NCBI GenBank assembly: GCA_017397685.1
Contig: JAFQID010000002.1
Location: forward strand, 1 to 45,848
DNA: 45,848 nucleotides
From: Bacilli bacterium
GTDB lineage: Bacteria; Bacillota_I; Bacilli_A; RF39; UBA660
Direction of reading: 5' to 3'
Shown here: piece after piece, positions 17,501 through 25,497 of the stretch
Layout of the letters: every line of letters begins with the position of its first letter
Numbering within the stretch: the first letter of the stretch is position 1
Program-made: the position numbers and the translations under genes
Notes under the pieces: model-generated
Database searches by the model: none
Told to the model about the DNA's origin: nothing
The model's input: the letters and a program-made list of their open reading frames with translations, nothing else

Positions 17501-19155
17501 CAGCCGAAAGCAAAAACATAAACATAAAACCTTTATGGCTTCCTAAAATACCAAGTGAACTAAAAATAGAAGATCTAATATCAAAATACAATTATCAAAA
17601 AAAACCAAATACAATAAATATAGTTATAGGTGAATATGATATTCCAAGTAGTCAAAAACAAGCTCTTTTAACTCTTCCATTATCAAAAGGAGGAAATACA
17701 CTTATTTATGGAACGGTGGGTAGTGGAAAAGAAAACTTTATAACAACATTGATCGCATCATCCATGATTCATTATTCACCCAATGAAATAAATTATTACA
17801 TACTTGATTTTGGCGCAGGAACACTTAGAATGTTTAGAAATGCAAATATAGTAGCGGATACCATAACAATGGATGAAAAAGATAAACTAGAAAGTTTATA
17901 CAAAATACTAACTAAAGAAATAGAAGATAGAAAAACACTATTCTATGAATATAACGGAGATTATCAAACATATCTTAACCATAGTGGAAATACAATCCCA
18001 GCTATAATAGTAATAATAAATAACTATGAACAATATGAAGAATTATGTGAAGAATATAATGAAAAATTAAGTACATTAACAAGAGACGGTGCTAAATATG
18101 GAATATATTTTATTCTTACAGTATCTACGCCAGATGGAGTAAGATTCAAATTAAAACAAAACTTCCCAATGACATATTGTTTAACTCAAAATAAGTTAGA
18201 AGACTACTTTACAATACTTGGAAACACTAATAAAATTTATCCAAGCAAAATATTTGGCAGAGGAATTATAAAAACTGATAAAACATATGAGTTTCAAACT
18301 GCAAAAATATCAGACTCAAAAAATATAATAAATACAATAAAGTACATAAGTGAAGAATATAATAAAATATTTACAGAGGGTGCTAAAAGAATACCAGTAC
18401 TACCAAATATAGTAAATTACTTTGATATAAACACTAGTCAAAAACAAAATGAACTTATAATAGGTTTAGATAAACACTCTCTTGAAATAAGTAAGATAAA
18501 CTTGCATAAACAATTTATTACATTAATAAGTAGTATAGATCTTTCACTTACAACACCTCTAGTAAACAGCATTTCAAAACAACTAATAGTTAATCAAAAA
18601 GAACTAATAGTTATAAATGCTGCAAACTTAGAACTCGATCTAATAATTACAAGTAATCCAAATTATATAGAAAACGAATATAATCAAATATTTACTAATC
18701 TTTATAACTATGTAACAACTAATAATAATGAATATATTTCAAATAATTATGATAAAAGCATATTTAATAACATTCCTAAAACAACAGTAATAATAATTGG
18801 AATAAATGATTTTCAAACAAAACTTACAGAAGAAAATCAATCATTATTTAAAGAATTATTTACAATATCAAAACAACTAGGAATAATAAACTTTATATTC
18901 GTAGATAACGTTAATACTTTAAAGCAATATGAATTCGAAACATGGTATAAAACATCAGTTAATACTAATAATGGTATTTGGGTAGGAAGTGGAGCACAAA
19001 CTCAATACTTAATAAAAATATCAAACAAATTACAAGAGCTTAACGAAGAGTCAAAAGAAGGCTACTGTTTAGTAATAAAAAATGCAAATGCACAGTACGT
19101 TAAAATCGTAGAAAAATATGATTTGACAAACCAAGAAATTGGTGATAACATTTAA
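14512..19155 (+). CDS. essC: EssC/YukBA-type FtsK/SpoIIIE ATPase, motor of type VII secretion
   Basis: A 1547-residue protein. Residues ~95-185 form an FHA domain (ILIGNNSECQI, then NGDTIFIGGLKIIY). Two membrane spans lie at about 265-325. Three ATPase modules follow: D1 has Walker A GMTGSGKS at about 721-728 and Walker B FIICDEFAEL near 838-843; D2 has GTVGSGKE at about 1067-1074; the C-terminal D3 is degenerate. This is the EssC layout, which energises export of WXG100 and LXG substrates. Length is near the usual ~1480-1500. The start is GTG 14512 with GGGGTGA upstream. It is flanked by yukD and a WXG100 gene. Confidence 0.96.
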   Translation: MRVSIINNKKIENLILPNKIEGTYWIKDYDASGNKTNLISIEPEDNKWKLISNKECFIEKNGNNKDFVYLEKNEFYILKNGVMNKTLLLYCTEIESKYLNYDAGKYLDTGILIGNNSECQIKHSLLSEVEAKIKKENENVVITDQDSDCGVYVNNLKINRKTILTNGDTIFIGGLKIIYNINKDIYDQKTYCLSIRNDEKVNTSLPIVELSKPKNNDFKELSEDIEFPLYEEREYFHKKPRFVATIEPLKMHIDHPPGSVPEDKMPALLTYGPMITMSLSSLVIGFTALNNVLTGNTSWVAAAPSLVICLTMLAGVIVWPMLTRAYMKKTRKEDEKKKLEKYTEYIDKKRKAIIDAKLEQKNLLNNKYLSSFDSSEIILRKYTTLWERRIEDIDFLEINLGNGSYQMAIDIAYPEEHFTMDEDKLKDLMNNLYKEPKMLSDVPVTYSLIDNFITGVIGSNTLTTEYIKQIIIQILAFHSYDDLKIIMLIDENSEENFKFLKSIPHIFSQDKSIRFFATNSNEYKEVCYHLDKIYNDKKEKFGNNKIKNEDLDKTYLIITNSFKKIRDFDVINKILGNKEYYGFSMLILDEKVTNLPNQCNSFIKIASDKGELHFMNQASKDAYVFNIDFEKTIKYEECSSVLANIPIDTSNTEEGKLPEKLRFLEMYDVGKVEQLNSSSRWEENNPTINLEAPVGVGKNGELITLNLHENAHGPHGLIAGMTGSGKSEFILTFILSMAINYSPEEVQFILIDYKGGGLAGAFENTDLKLPHLVGTITNLDTVDMNRSFTSIESEIKRRQEIFNKTRELTRESTIDIYKYQKMYREKIVNEPISHLFIICDEFAELKVSQPDFMEQLISAARIGRSLGIHLILATQKPSGVVDPQIWSNTRFRVCMKVQDKLDSNEVIKSYDAAFLKNIGRFYFQVGYNEIFVLGQAAYAGDDYNPADKVKKTINTSIDFIDNIGSIIKETSTKDNTFIIYEQLGEESTNIVKYLQKTAESKNINIKPLWLPKIPSELKIEDLISKYNYQKKPNTINIVIGEYDIPSSQKQALLTLPLSKGGNTLIYGTVGSGKENFITTLIASSMIHYSPNEINYYILDFGAGTLRMFRNANIVADTITMDEKDKLESLYKILTKEIEDRKTLFYEYNGDYQTYLNHSGNTIPAIIVIINNYEQYEELCEEYNEKLSTLTRDGAKYGIYFILTVSTPDGVRFKLKQNFPMTYCLTQNKLEDYFTILGNTNKIYPSKIFGRGIIKTDKTYEFQTAKISDSKNIINTIKYISEEYNKIFTEGAKRIPVLPNIVNYFDINTSQKQNELIIGLDKHSLEISKINLHKQFITLISSIDLSLTTPLVNSISKQLIVNQKELIVINAANLELDLIITSNPNYIENEYNQIFTNLYNYVTTNNNEYISNNYDKSIFNNIPKTTVIIIGINDFQTKLTEENQSLFKELFTISKQLGIINFIFVDNVNTLKQYEFETWYKTSVNTNNGIWVGSGAQTQYLIKISNKLQELNEESKEGYCLVIKNANAQYVKIVEKYDLTNQEIGDNI

Positions 19156-19179
19156 TTAATAATAAAGGAGGAATAAGAT

Positions 19180-19476
19180 ATGGCAAAAATATCAATATCA
19201 CTAGATCAACTAAATACAATTGTAACAAAAATAAACTCATCAAGTGATGAAATAAACAAAACATGGACAACAATCAAAACAGATGAAATAGCAAAAATTC
19301 GCTCGTCATGGATAGGAACTGATGCTGAGGCATATATAGCAAAAGTTCTTGAAATGGATGCTGAAATGACAAAAGCAATCCAAGCATTAAAATTACTTGC
19401 AACAACTTATACAAAAGCAAGAGAAAGCATAGTACAAACACAAAACACTATTAAAAGTAGTGTAACAGGTTTATAG
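19180..19476 (+). CDS. esxA: WXG100 protein (EsxA-like) secreted by the type VII system
   Basis: A 98-residue helical hairpin protein with the central WXG turn (SSWIGTDAEAY, Trp46-Gly48), the hallmark of WXG100/ESAT-6 proteins. Length is typical. These dimerise and are exported by EssC, often as core components needed for other substrates. AAGGAGG lies 8 bases before the ATG. It sits 24 bases after essC and 9 bases before the large substrate candidate. The Y-x-x-x-D/E export signal is not obvious at the C-terminus. Confidence 0.95.
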   Translation: MAKISISLDQLNTIVTKINSSSDEINKTWTTIKTDEIAKIRSSWIGTDAEAYIAKVLEMDAEMTKAIQALKLLATTYTKARESIVQTQNTIKSSVTGL

Positions 19477-19485
19477 GAGGAAATT

Positions 19486-20859
19486 ATGGATAATAAAGTA
19501 TATGTAGATAGCGAACAATTAACCTCTGTAGCCGCAAGTATAAAGGTAAAAGCAAATAATATATTAAACATATTCCAAGGAGACTGCTCATCAGCAATAA
19601 TCCTAGGAAAAGAATGCTTGCAAGTAAGTGGACTAGATACAACAGCAATAATAAATTCTTTAAATAAAATATTTACAAACCTATCAACTAGAATAAACAC
19701 ACTTTCTGATTTCTTAACACAAAAAGTAGCAGGAGAATACGACCTAACAAGTCAATCAATAATAAATGCATTCAATGGAAACTTTGCAACAGAACTAGCA
19801 GCACTTCTAGGTTTAACAGTAGGTACAACAGTAGTACCAGGAGTAACAGGAAACGGAGCTGGAACAGCAGGTTCAACAGGTGGAATTGCAACTGGAATAA
19901 TAAGGCCATCTACTGGCGGGTCATCTGGAGGATGTTCTACATGTGTGCCAAGTGATACTCAAGACCAAGCAGAACACTTACGAACTAGCGGAACATCAGT
20001 TTGGTTATCAGAAGAACAAGTAAAAATGTTGGAAAAGAAAGGCTATAATATTATTAAAACTAGTAATTGTCCTGGTGATTCATGTTGGTATGAAATTAGA
20101 GCAAAAGATGGTGATTTATTATTAGGAGAAGAAGTTGAGGATGCTTTAGGTATAGGAACTCAAAGTAATAATGGGGGAACTGGAACTATTGCAAGTAATA
20201 ATGGAGTACAAACTCCAACTTCAACAGAAGATGAAGGTATAAAATCTCAAGAGATAAATGGTACAACAGGATTACTATTAAGTAAAAAAGAAGTTGCAAT
20301 ATTAAAAGCTAAGGGCTATGAAATAAATGAAAATGAACAGTTATTATGCGATCCAAATACGGGAAAATGCTATTATGAAGTAAAGTCAGATGGAAATGTA
20401 GTTGAATCAACTCAAGAAATTAATGACGCAGAAGACGCACTTAAAATAAATGAAACTTCCGCGTATTGGACTAGTTTAGGTGATCGAATTCAAAATCCAG
20501 CATCAAATGGTGTTGAAACATCTGCAGATGCTAAAATGAGCGAACTTGGTTGGACAAAAACAGCGGCCGGATATGTAAAAGGTGATAAAATATTAATAAA
20601 AAATAGTGAATTAGGGGCATCAGGTAGCTTAGATGATTTCAAATCAAAACAGGAAAAGTTGACTCAACAACAAAATGAAATTAATAGACAAGTTAGATCC
20701 GCATCATCATATCAACCAGTAAAAAGTGTTCAAGGAGACGGTTTTAAAAGTCGTGCAGAAAGCGGTTCAGGAAGCGGTTCAGGAAATAGTTCAAAAACCA
20801 CCACAACACCAAAAGTCACATATGATTCTGCAGCATTAGGTTTTGGAAAATGGTATTAA
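19486..20859 (+). CDS. Putative type VII substrate with WXG100-like head and Cys-bearing repeats
   Basis: A 457-residue protein. Residues 1-~110 are helical and resemble a WXG100/LXG head without a WXG turn. A Gly/Thr/Ser-rich linker follows (~115-150). Two ~57-residue repeats lie at 168-224 and 258-321: each reads T-x-x-x-L-S, V-x-x-L-x-x-KGY-x-I, C-x(4-6)-C-(W/Y)-YE and ends in DAL-x-I. A degenerate third unit covers ~323-375. The tail is Ser/Gly-rich and ends GFGKWY. No toxin domain is recognised and no immunity gene is obvious. The first third uses A-ending codons like its neighbours; from about 19,950 the codon bias becomes mixed, suggesting a replaced C-terminal part. Export is inferred from position. 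Confidence 0.7.
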   Translation: MDNKVYVDSEQLTSVAASIKVKANNILNIFQGDCSSAIILGKECLQVSGLDTTAIINSLNKIFTNLSTRINTLSDFLTQKVAGEYDLTSQSIINAFNGNFATELAALLGLTVGTTVVPGVTGNGAGTAGSTGGIATGIIRPSTGGSSGGCSTCVPSDTQDQAEHLRTSGTSVWLSEEQVKMLEKKGYNIIKTSNCPGDSCWYEIRAKDGDLLLGEEVEDALGIGTQSNNGGTGTIASNNGVQTPTSTEDEGIKSQEINGTTGLLLSKKEVAILKAKGYEINENEQLLCDPNTGKCYYEVKSDGNVVESTQEINDAEDALKINETSAYWTSLGDRIQNPASNGVETSADAKMSELGWTKTAAGYVKGDKILIKNSELGASGSLDDFKSKQEKLTQQQNEINRQVRSASSYQPVKSVQGDGFKSRAESGSGSGSGNSSKTTTTPKVTYDSAALGFGKWY

Positions 20860-20865
20860 TAATTT

Positions 20866-21180
20866 ATGCAATCAAACATCGAAATAGACACAAACTTACT
20901 TAAAACTGCTATCGAAAGCATAAATACTAAAATTAATGAAATAGAAATAATTTCTAATGAACTATCAACATTTAAACAAACATTTTATGCTTTAGAAGAG
21001 TATTCTGATAAGTTAACTAAAGATTATAATGATTTTGAAAATAGCATTACATTAGTTATAACAAAATTAAAAAAAGTTAATAATTTTATAACTATAAATG
21101 TTATAAATAATTATAATAAACTTGAAGAAAGTATGAGATTATCTATAGAAGATTTAAAAAATATTCTAAATAATTTATAG
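20866..21180 (+). CDS. Small helical WXG100-like protein without WXG motif
   Basis: A 104-residue, almost entirely helical protein (MQSNIEIDTNLLKTAIESI, then long Lys/Asn/Glu-rich helices). The size, the break near residue 45 (FYALEEYSDKL) and the place right after a substrate gene fit a small partner or chaperone of the Lap/WXG100-like type. The Trp-x-Gly turn is missing. It starts 6 bases after the previous stop without a clear ribosome site, so it is probably coupled. A terminator follows the stop. Function is inferred only from context. Confidence 0.6.
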   Translation: MQSNIEIDTNLLKTAIESINTKINEIEIISNELSTFKQTFYALEEYSDKLTKDYNDFENSITLVITKLKKVNNFITINVINNYNKLEESMRLSIEDLKNILNNL

Positions 21181-21206
21181 AACAAGGTTTTATTGCCTTG
21201 TTTTTA
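21181..21206 (+). terminator. Terminator of the first type VII operon
   Basis: AACAAGG (21181-21187) pairs with CCTTGTT (21196-21202) around an 8-base loop, followed by a T run. Confidence 0.85.
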
Positions 21207-21229
21207 TTGTGTAAAATAAAGTAATTTAG

Positions 21230-21258
21230 TTGAAAATCGAATAAAATTTTGATATAAT
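21230..21258 (+). promoter_or_regulatory. Sigma-A promoter of the second type VII-locus operon
   Basis: TTGAAA (21230-21235) and a perfect TATAAT (21253-21258) are spaced by 17 bp. The next start codon is 42 bases downstream with AGGAGG in front of it. Confidence 0.8.
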
Positions 21259-21298
21259 ACCACTAGTAAAAACAAGAGTTTTTATAGGAGGAAAGATT

Positions 21299-22981
21299 AT
21301 GTCAAACGATTATGACGATTATAGTTATGAAAATTATGAAGATGATAGCAAAGGAGTTGCTAAAAAAAGACTTATTATTGTTATTTTAGTAGTTGTAGCA
21401 ATAATAGCAATTATTTTATTATTGAAAGGATGTACAGGAAGAAGTACTAATAAACCAAATGATGACTTTTCATACGAAAATACTTTACTTCAAGCTGGTA
21501 AACTTTATTATGAAAATAACTCTCATACCCTTCCAACAGCTAAAGGGGAGTGCTCAACTGTAACACTAGAAACATTATTATCCTTGGGACTAATAAATGC
21601 TAATGAGTTTAACAATTGTAATAAAGAAACTACTTATGTAAAAGTGTGTATGATGGATGATAATAATTTACAGTGGACTCCATGGCTAACATGTACAAAT
21701 TATTCATCTGATACATTATATGATGCTGAAAAAGAAGGAACAGTATCAGAAGTTGTTAAAGATCAAACACTTATAACAAACTTTGCTTATTTACCACAAA
21801 AATATGTTGCTTCAGAAGATAATCTTGGAGAAGTAGAAGAATTATGGAAAGATGAAATAACATATGCAACATACAAAACATTAGCTAGCAATACTTACTA
21901 TAGATATAGAGATTTAGAATATATATGGAACATTAAAGTAAGAACATATTATTCATCAACTGGAAATAAAGATAATGCATCAAGTGTAAAAGAATACTAC
22001 ACTTCATCTCCAGCAAAAGGCTTTACTAAGAAAGATGATTCCGCTATAGCATATAAATGGTATACAGTTACTGGTGGAGAAAAAATATATGCACTTAATG
22101 AAAAAGGTGAAAAAAAACTTAGCGCAACACCAATAGAAGGTTATCCAAATAACGATGAAGGAAAAACAGTAAACTTCTATAGAACTAGAACAGTACAAAC
22201 TACTTATGCTCCAACACTTTATTATTCATGTGCTAAAAGTTCAACTAGTACTGATTATATAAATCAAACAGTAAAATGTGGTGAAGGACCTAATAGTACA
22301 CATACATACCAAGTAAAAACTTTCTATGCTTGTAATAAAGAACAACCATTAAAAGCTGTTTCAAAAGATACAGTATGTAAATTATATAGTGATTGGTCAC
22401 AGTATTCTACAAAATCATGTGGTAATAAATCTGATGTGTGTGAAGTATCGCCAAAAACATATTATTACTGGTATAAAGTAGATAAAAAAGAAGTAAGAAG
22501 TTATTATCCATCTAAAAGTAGCACAGCAAGTGGAGAAAAAGTATATTATACATCAGCTCCAGTAAAAGGTGCACAAAAAGATGAATCAACAAAAACAACA
22601 GCTTATAAATGGTACAAAGAATCAGATGGCCAAACAACTAAATACTATGCAGTATCTCCTCAGTCAGGAGCAACTAAAACTGATAAATCAAGATGGAGCG
22701 ATTGGTCTAAGTGGAGTTTAGATAAACCAGGATCTCTAGGAAACGCAGGAACAAGAAAAACTGAATCAAGAGTTAAAATAAAACTTCAAGAAATAAAAGG
22801 AGAAGCTACTGAAGAAGAATGGAAAAATCTATCAGAAGAATATGTAACTTTAGAAGAAATGATAAACATATTTAAAACTGAAAAATATGAAGTAGAAACA
22901 CTAAATGATATAAATAATAACGGAGAAATACGTTATCAAGTAAAAATGTTCATAAGAAACAAAAAAATAGGAGAAAAGTAA
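21299..22981 (+). CDS. Single-span membrane protein with repeated Tyr/Trp-rich ectodomain
   Basis: A 560-residue protein: an acidic cytosolic lead (~22 residues), one span (about 24-44) ending in KGC, then a large outer domain. The first outer segment (AGKLYYENN, LPTAKGECSTVTLETLLSLGLI) resembles the C-terminal part of minor pilins. Two ~48-residue repeats begin VRTYYSS and VRSYYPS at about 217 and 402 and share YYTS(S/A)P(A/V)KG and AYKWY. Three Trp motifs (QWTPW, YSDWSQY, RWSDWSKW) recall WSxW modules. Cys are numerous. It is first in its operon. Not a recognised EsaA, EssA or EssB. A surface-exposed part of the secretion system is a guess from context. Confidence 0.7.
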   Translation: MSNDYDDYSYENYEDDSKGVAKKRLIIVILVVVAIIAIILLLKGCTGRSTNKPNDDFSYENTLLQAGKLYYENNSHTLPTAKGECSTVTLETLLSLGLINANEFNNCNKETTYVKVCMMDDNNLQWTPWLTCTNYSSDTLYDAEKEGTVSEVVKDQTLITNFAYLPQKYVASEDNLGEVEELWKDEITYATYKTLASNTYYRYRDLEYIWNIKVRTYYSSTGNKDNASSVKEYYTSSPAKGFTKKDDSAIAYKWYTVTGGEKIYALNEKGEKKLSATPIEGYPNNDEGKTVNFYRTRTVQTTYAPTLYYSCAKSSTSTDYINQTVKCGEGPNSTHTYQVKTFYACNKEQPLKAVSKDTVCKLYSDWSQYSTKSCGNKSDVCEVSPKTYYYWYKVDKKEVRSYYPSKSSTASGEKVYYTSAPVKGAQKDESTKTTAYKWYKESDGQTTKYYAVSPQSGATKTDKSRWSDWSKWSLDKPGSLGNAGTRKTESRVKIKLQEIKGEATEEEWKNLSEEYVTLEEMINIFKTEKYEVETLNDINNNGEIRYQVKMFIRNKKIGEK

Positions 22982-22982
22982 A

Positions 22983-25148
22983 ATGGATAAAATGAGAGAA
23001 TTAGAAAACAGATATAACGAAACTCTTGCAAATGTTGATTTAAATAATTTACAAGAAGTAAGAAACGAAAGAATAAGAGAAATAATAATAGCTCTTGATG
23101 AAATTAAAAGACAATCATTTGAAACAATATCAGATTTATTAGTTGGAACAGCACGCTTAGATAATGGAAGATTTGCAAACAGAAACAATGTTGAATACGA
23201 TATAAATCAAATAGCGCAAATGACTTCTTCTGCAAACAATTTATCTGATAAAATATATGATTCTATACATTCATTAAGTATAGAAAGAACTAATAGACTA
23301 AGTGAAGAATGGGATAACTTATTAAATGAAGGACTTGAAAATATTAATATAAATGATCTTAATGAAGTAGGGTATTCAACTTTAAGAAATATAATAGATA
23401 GACTTGAAACATTAAGTTCAATGGTTGCCTCTGCAAAAGAAAGTGGAGAATTATCAGATGATGTATATGATAATTCATTAATGAATAATTTTGCTGATGA
23501 ATATATTGAAAAAATACAAAATATTATAAATGTAATAAGAGTTGAAGAAAGATTAAAAACAGAACAAGCATTAAATAGAATGCATAGAATAACAGATATA
23601 AATGGTCAAAGAACACTTATAGATAATCAAATAAGATTACTAGAAATTCAAATAGAAAACGAAACAAATAGACTAGCTGGACCTATCGCATCAGAAGTTA
23701 TAAGACAAGATATAAACTTTAATATCAATGACATGAAAGCAAGAATCGAAAGATTAAAACTTGCATTAGAAACTTATGATTTAGAAGAGTCACAGTTAAG
23801 AAGTGAAATAGACATATTTAAAAATGGTGGTAGTCTAAATATTTCTGAACCTACCGAAGAAAACGAAGAAGAAATTGTTAAATCTGAAGAGGCAAACAAA
23901 GAAGTAGCAGATTTTTCTGAATTTGATATAGATGAAGAACAAAAAGAAGAATTCAAAAAACTATTGGCAAAAGATAATGAAAATAAAGAAAAAAATGATG
24001 ATTATGAAAACTATATAATTAATAATAAAAATGCTAGAGAAACTATTGAAAAAGCTGAACATAATGAAGATGAAGAAATAAATAATGAGTCTGAAGAAGA
24101 TGAAGAAAAGAACGTAAACGTTACAAGATTAATTGATTCAGATGATGACAGCATTGAAATAGAAGGATCAAAAGGCAAAAGTGAAGATGAAGAAGTTCCT
24201 TATGCTATACCTAAAAATGAAGAAGCGTTAGATGCTGAATACGAAGAAGTTGAAGAAGAAAAAGATGATAAAGTAAAAATAACAGAGATCAAAAATCCTT
24301 CAAATAAACTATTATCAAAAGTAAAAGAATTATGGAAAAAAATACCAGGATGGATTAAAAAAACTACATTAATTGTTTTAGCAGTGTTAGGAGTAGGTGG
24401 TGCTATGAAGGGATGCGATGAAGGCAAAAAAGATAATACACTCGAAACAAATCCAAATAAACAAGAAGAAATTATAGATGAAGACCAAATTACAACAGAC
24501 GATGTATTAAATGATATGGGTGTAGAAATAGAAGACGAAGATATAGAAGAAGAAAAAGAACCGGAACAATGCCCTGGAGGCGTTTGTCCAACACCTGGTA
24601 AACCAAATACTGGTGGAGGCGGAGGGGGAACTACTCCAAACAAACCAACCACTCCTGATAAGCCAATTACTCCAGATAATCCGGATAAACCGGTTACGCC
24701 AGACAAACCTGTTATCCCAGAAGTAGAGCCAGATGCAGAAGAAAATATATATCTAAAACAAGATAACGGTGAGATTAATAACTTCGATGATTCACAAAAC
24801 CAAGGACCTTGGGAATACGGACAAATAAATGAAGATGGAACTGAAACAGTTTTAACCGCAGATGGAAACGAATATTTAGTAGATGATGATGGAAATGTTC
24901 TTGCTAGTGAACAAGCTGATGAAAATATAGGTAGAGATGTAAAAATAGATGGTGAAAATTACTTAGAAGTTCCTGAAGAAAACTTAGATAAAATAGAAGT
25001 AGAAAAACCAGAAGAAATAGAAAAAACTGGTGAGGAAGTTGTAATAACTCCATCTGAAGATGCACCAGAGTTTACATTTGATGAAATACCAAATGAAATT
25101 AGCGAAGATTTCTTAAATGAACTTTTAGGAACAGGAAGAAGTTTATAA
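22983..25148 (+). CDS. Coiled-coil, acidic, single-span membrane protein with Pro-rich outer part
   Basis: A 721-residue protein starting one base after the previous stop. Residues 1-~280 are predicted long coiled coils; ~285-430 are very acidic; a basic segment (WKKIPGWIKK) leads into one span (about 460-475) ending in MKGC. The outer part has a CPGGVC loop, a Gly run, Pro-rich repeats (TPDKP, about 550-575) and an acidic C-terminus. The layout (large cytosolic part, one span, outer domain) is that of EssB/YukC, but no sequence similarity is visible. It could link the cytosolic motor to the envelope. The preceding gene supplies the second span-KGC protein. Confidence 0.7.
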   Translation: MDKMRELENRYNETLANVDLNNLQEVRNERIREIIIALDEIKRQSFETISDLLVGTARLDNGRFANRNNVEYDINQIAQMTSSANNLSDKIYDSIHSLSIERTNRLSEEWDNLLNEGLENININDLNEVGYSTLRNIIDRLETLSSMVASAKESGELSDDVYDNSLMNNFADEYIEKIQNIINVIRVEERLKTEQALNRMHRITDINGQRTLIDNQIRLLEIQIENETNRLAGPIASEVIRQDINFNINDMKARIERLKLALETYDLEESQLRSEIDIFKNGGSLNISEPTEENEEEIVKSEEANKEVADFSEFDIDEEQKEEFKKLLAKDNENKEKNDDYENYIINNKNARETIEKAEHNEDEEINNESEEDEEKNVNVTRLIDSDDDSIEIEGSKGKSEDEEVPYAIPKNEEALDAEYEEVEEEKDDKVKITEIKNPSNKLLSKVKELWKKIPGWIKKTTLIVLAVLGVGGAMKGCDEGKKDNTLETNPNKQEEIIDEDQITTDDVLNDMGVEIEDEDIEEEKEPEQCPGGVCPTPGKPNTGGGGGGTTPNKPTTPDKPITPDNPDKPVTPDKPVIPEVEPDAEENIYLKQDNGEINNFDDSQNQGPWEYGQINEDGTETVLTADGNEYLVDDDGNVLASEQADENIGRDVKIDGENYLEVPEENLDKIEVEKPEEIEKTGEEVVITPSEDAPEFTFDEIPNEISEDFLNELLGTGRSL

Positions 25149-25167
25149 AAACTAATAGGAGGAAAGA

Positions 25168-25422
25168 ATGGAAAATATAACAAATCAAGTTATCTCACTT
25201 GCTAATGGAAAAAAGTATTATGTAATGCGTCAAGCACTTTATAGAGGTACTACATATCTATTAGCCGCTGGGGTTGAAGAAAATGAAGAAGATTTCACAG
25301 ATGAATTTACATTTCTAGAAGTAGTAATAGAGAATAATGAAAAATTCATAAAGGAAGTAAAAGATAATGAAGTATTAAAAGTTTTACTTCAAAATATTAA
25401 GATTGAAGATATCGAAGAATAA
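25168..25422 (+). CDS. Small cytosolic protein, DUF1292-like
   Basis: An 84-residue acidic protein: ISLANGKKYYVMRQALYRGTTYLLAAG, then FTFLEVV and a C-terminal helix. The beta pattern (gly-lys turn, 'Y-rGttYlla') resembles the small DUF1292/DUF1949-type proteins of Bacillota, but the match is weak. AGGAGG precedes the ATG. It ends the second operon of the type VII locus; a terminator overlaps its stop. No function can be given. Confidence 0.65.
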   Translation: MENITNQVISLANGKKYYVMRQALYRGTTYLLAAGVEENEEDFTDEFTFLEVVIENNEKFIKEVKDNEVLKVLLQNIKIEDIEE

Positions 25423-25445
25423 ATACCTTGAAAAAGGTATTTTTA
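25421..25445 (+). terminator. Terminator closing the type VII locus
   Basis: AAATACCTT (25421-25429) pairs with AAGGTATTT (25434-25442) around a 4-base loop, followed by T residues. It isolates sigG from read-through. Confidence 0.85.
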
Positions 25446-25448
25446 TTT

Positions 25449-25478
25449 GAATAAAAAATTAAAATAAAAGCCAATATA
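25449..25478 (+). promoter_or_regulatory. Candidate forespore (sigma-F/G) promoter of sigG
   Basis: GAATA (25449-25453) and CAATATA (25472-25478) are spaced by 18 bp, close to the known sigma-G pattern (GMATR and CATNNTA). No good sigma-A hexamers are in this gap. Forespore control is expected for sigG, so this fits, but AT-rich DNA makes chance matches likely. Confidence 0.35.
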
Positions 25479-25497
25479 TTTTTGAAAGGAATAATAT

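Noticed and set aside
22690-22725. True thrombospondin type 1 domain in the 560-residue protein
   Set aside because: RWSDWSKW matches only the Trp core; the following Cys and Arg framework of TSP1 is missing.
24200-24706. Long minus-strand open frame opposite the 721-residue gene
   Set aside because: It is Ser/Pro-rich because it mirrors acidic and Pro-rich codons of the real gene; no ribosome site or family match.
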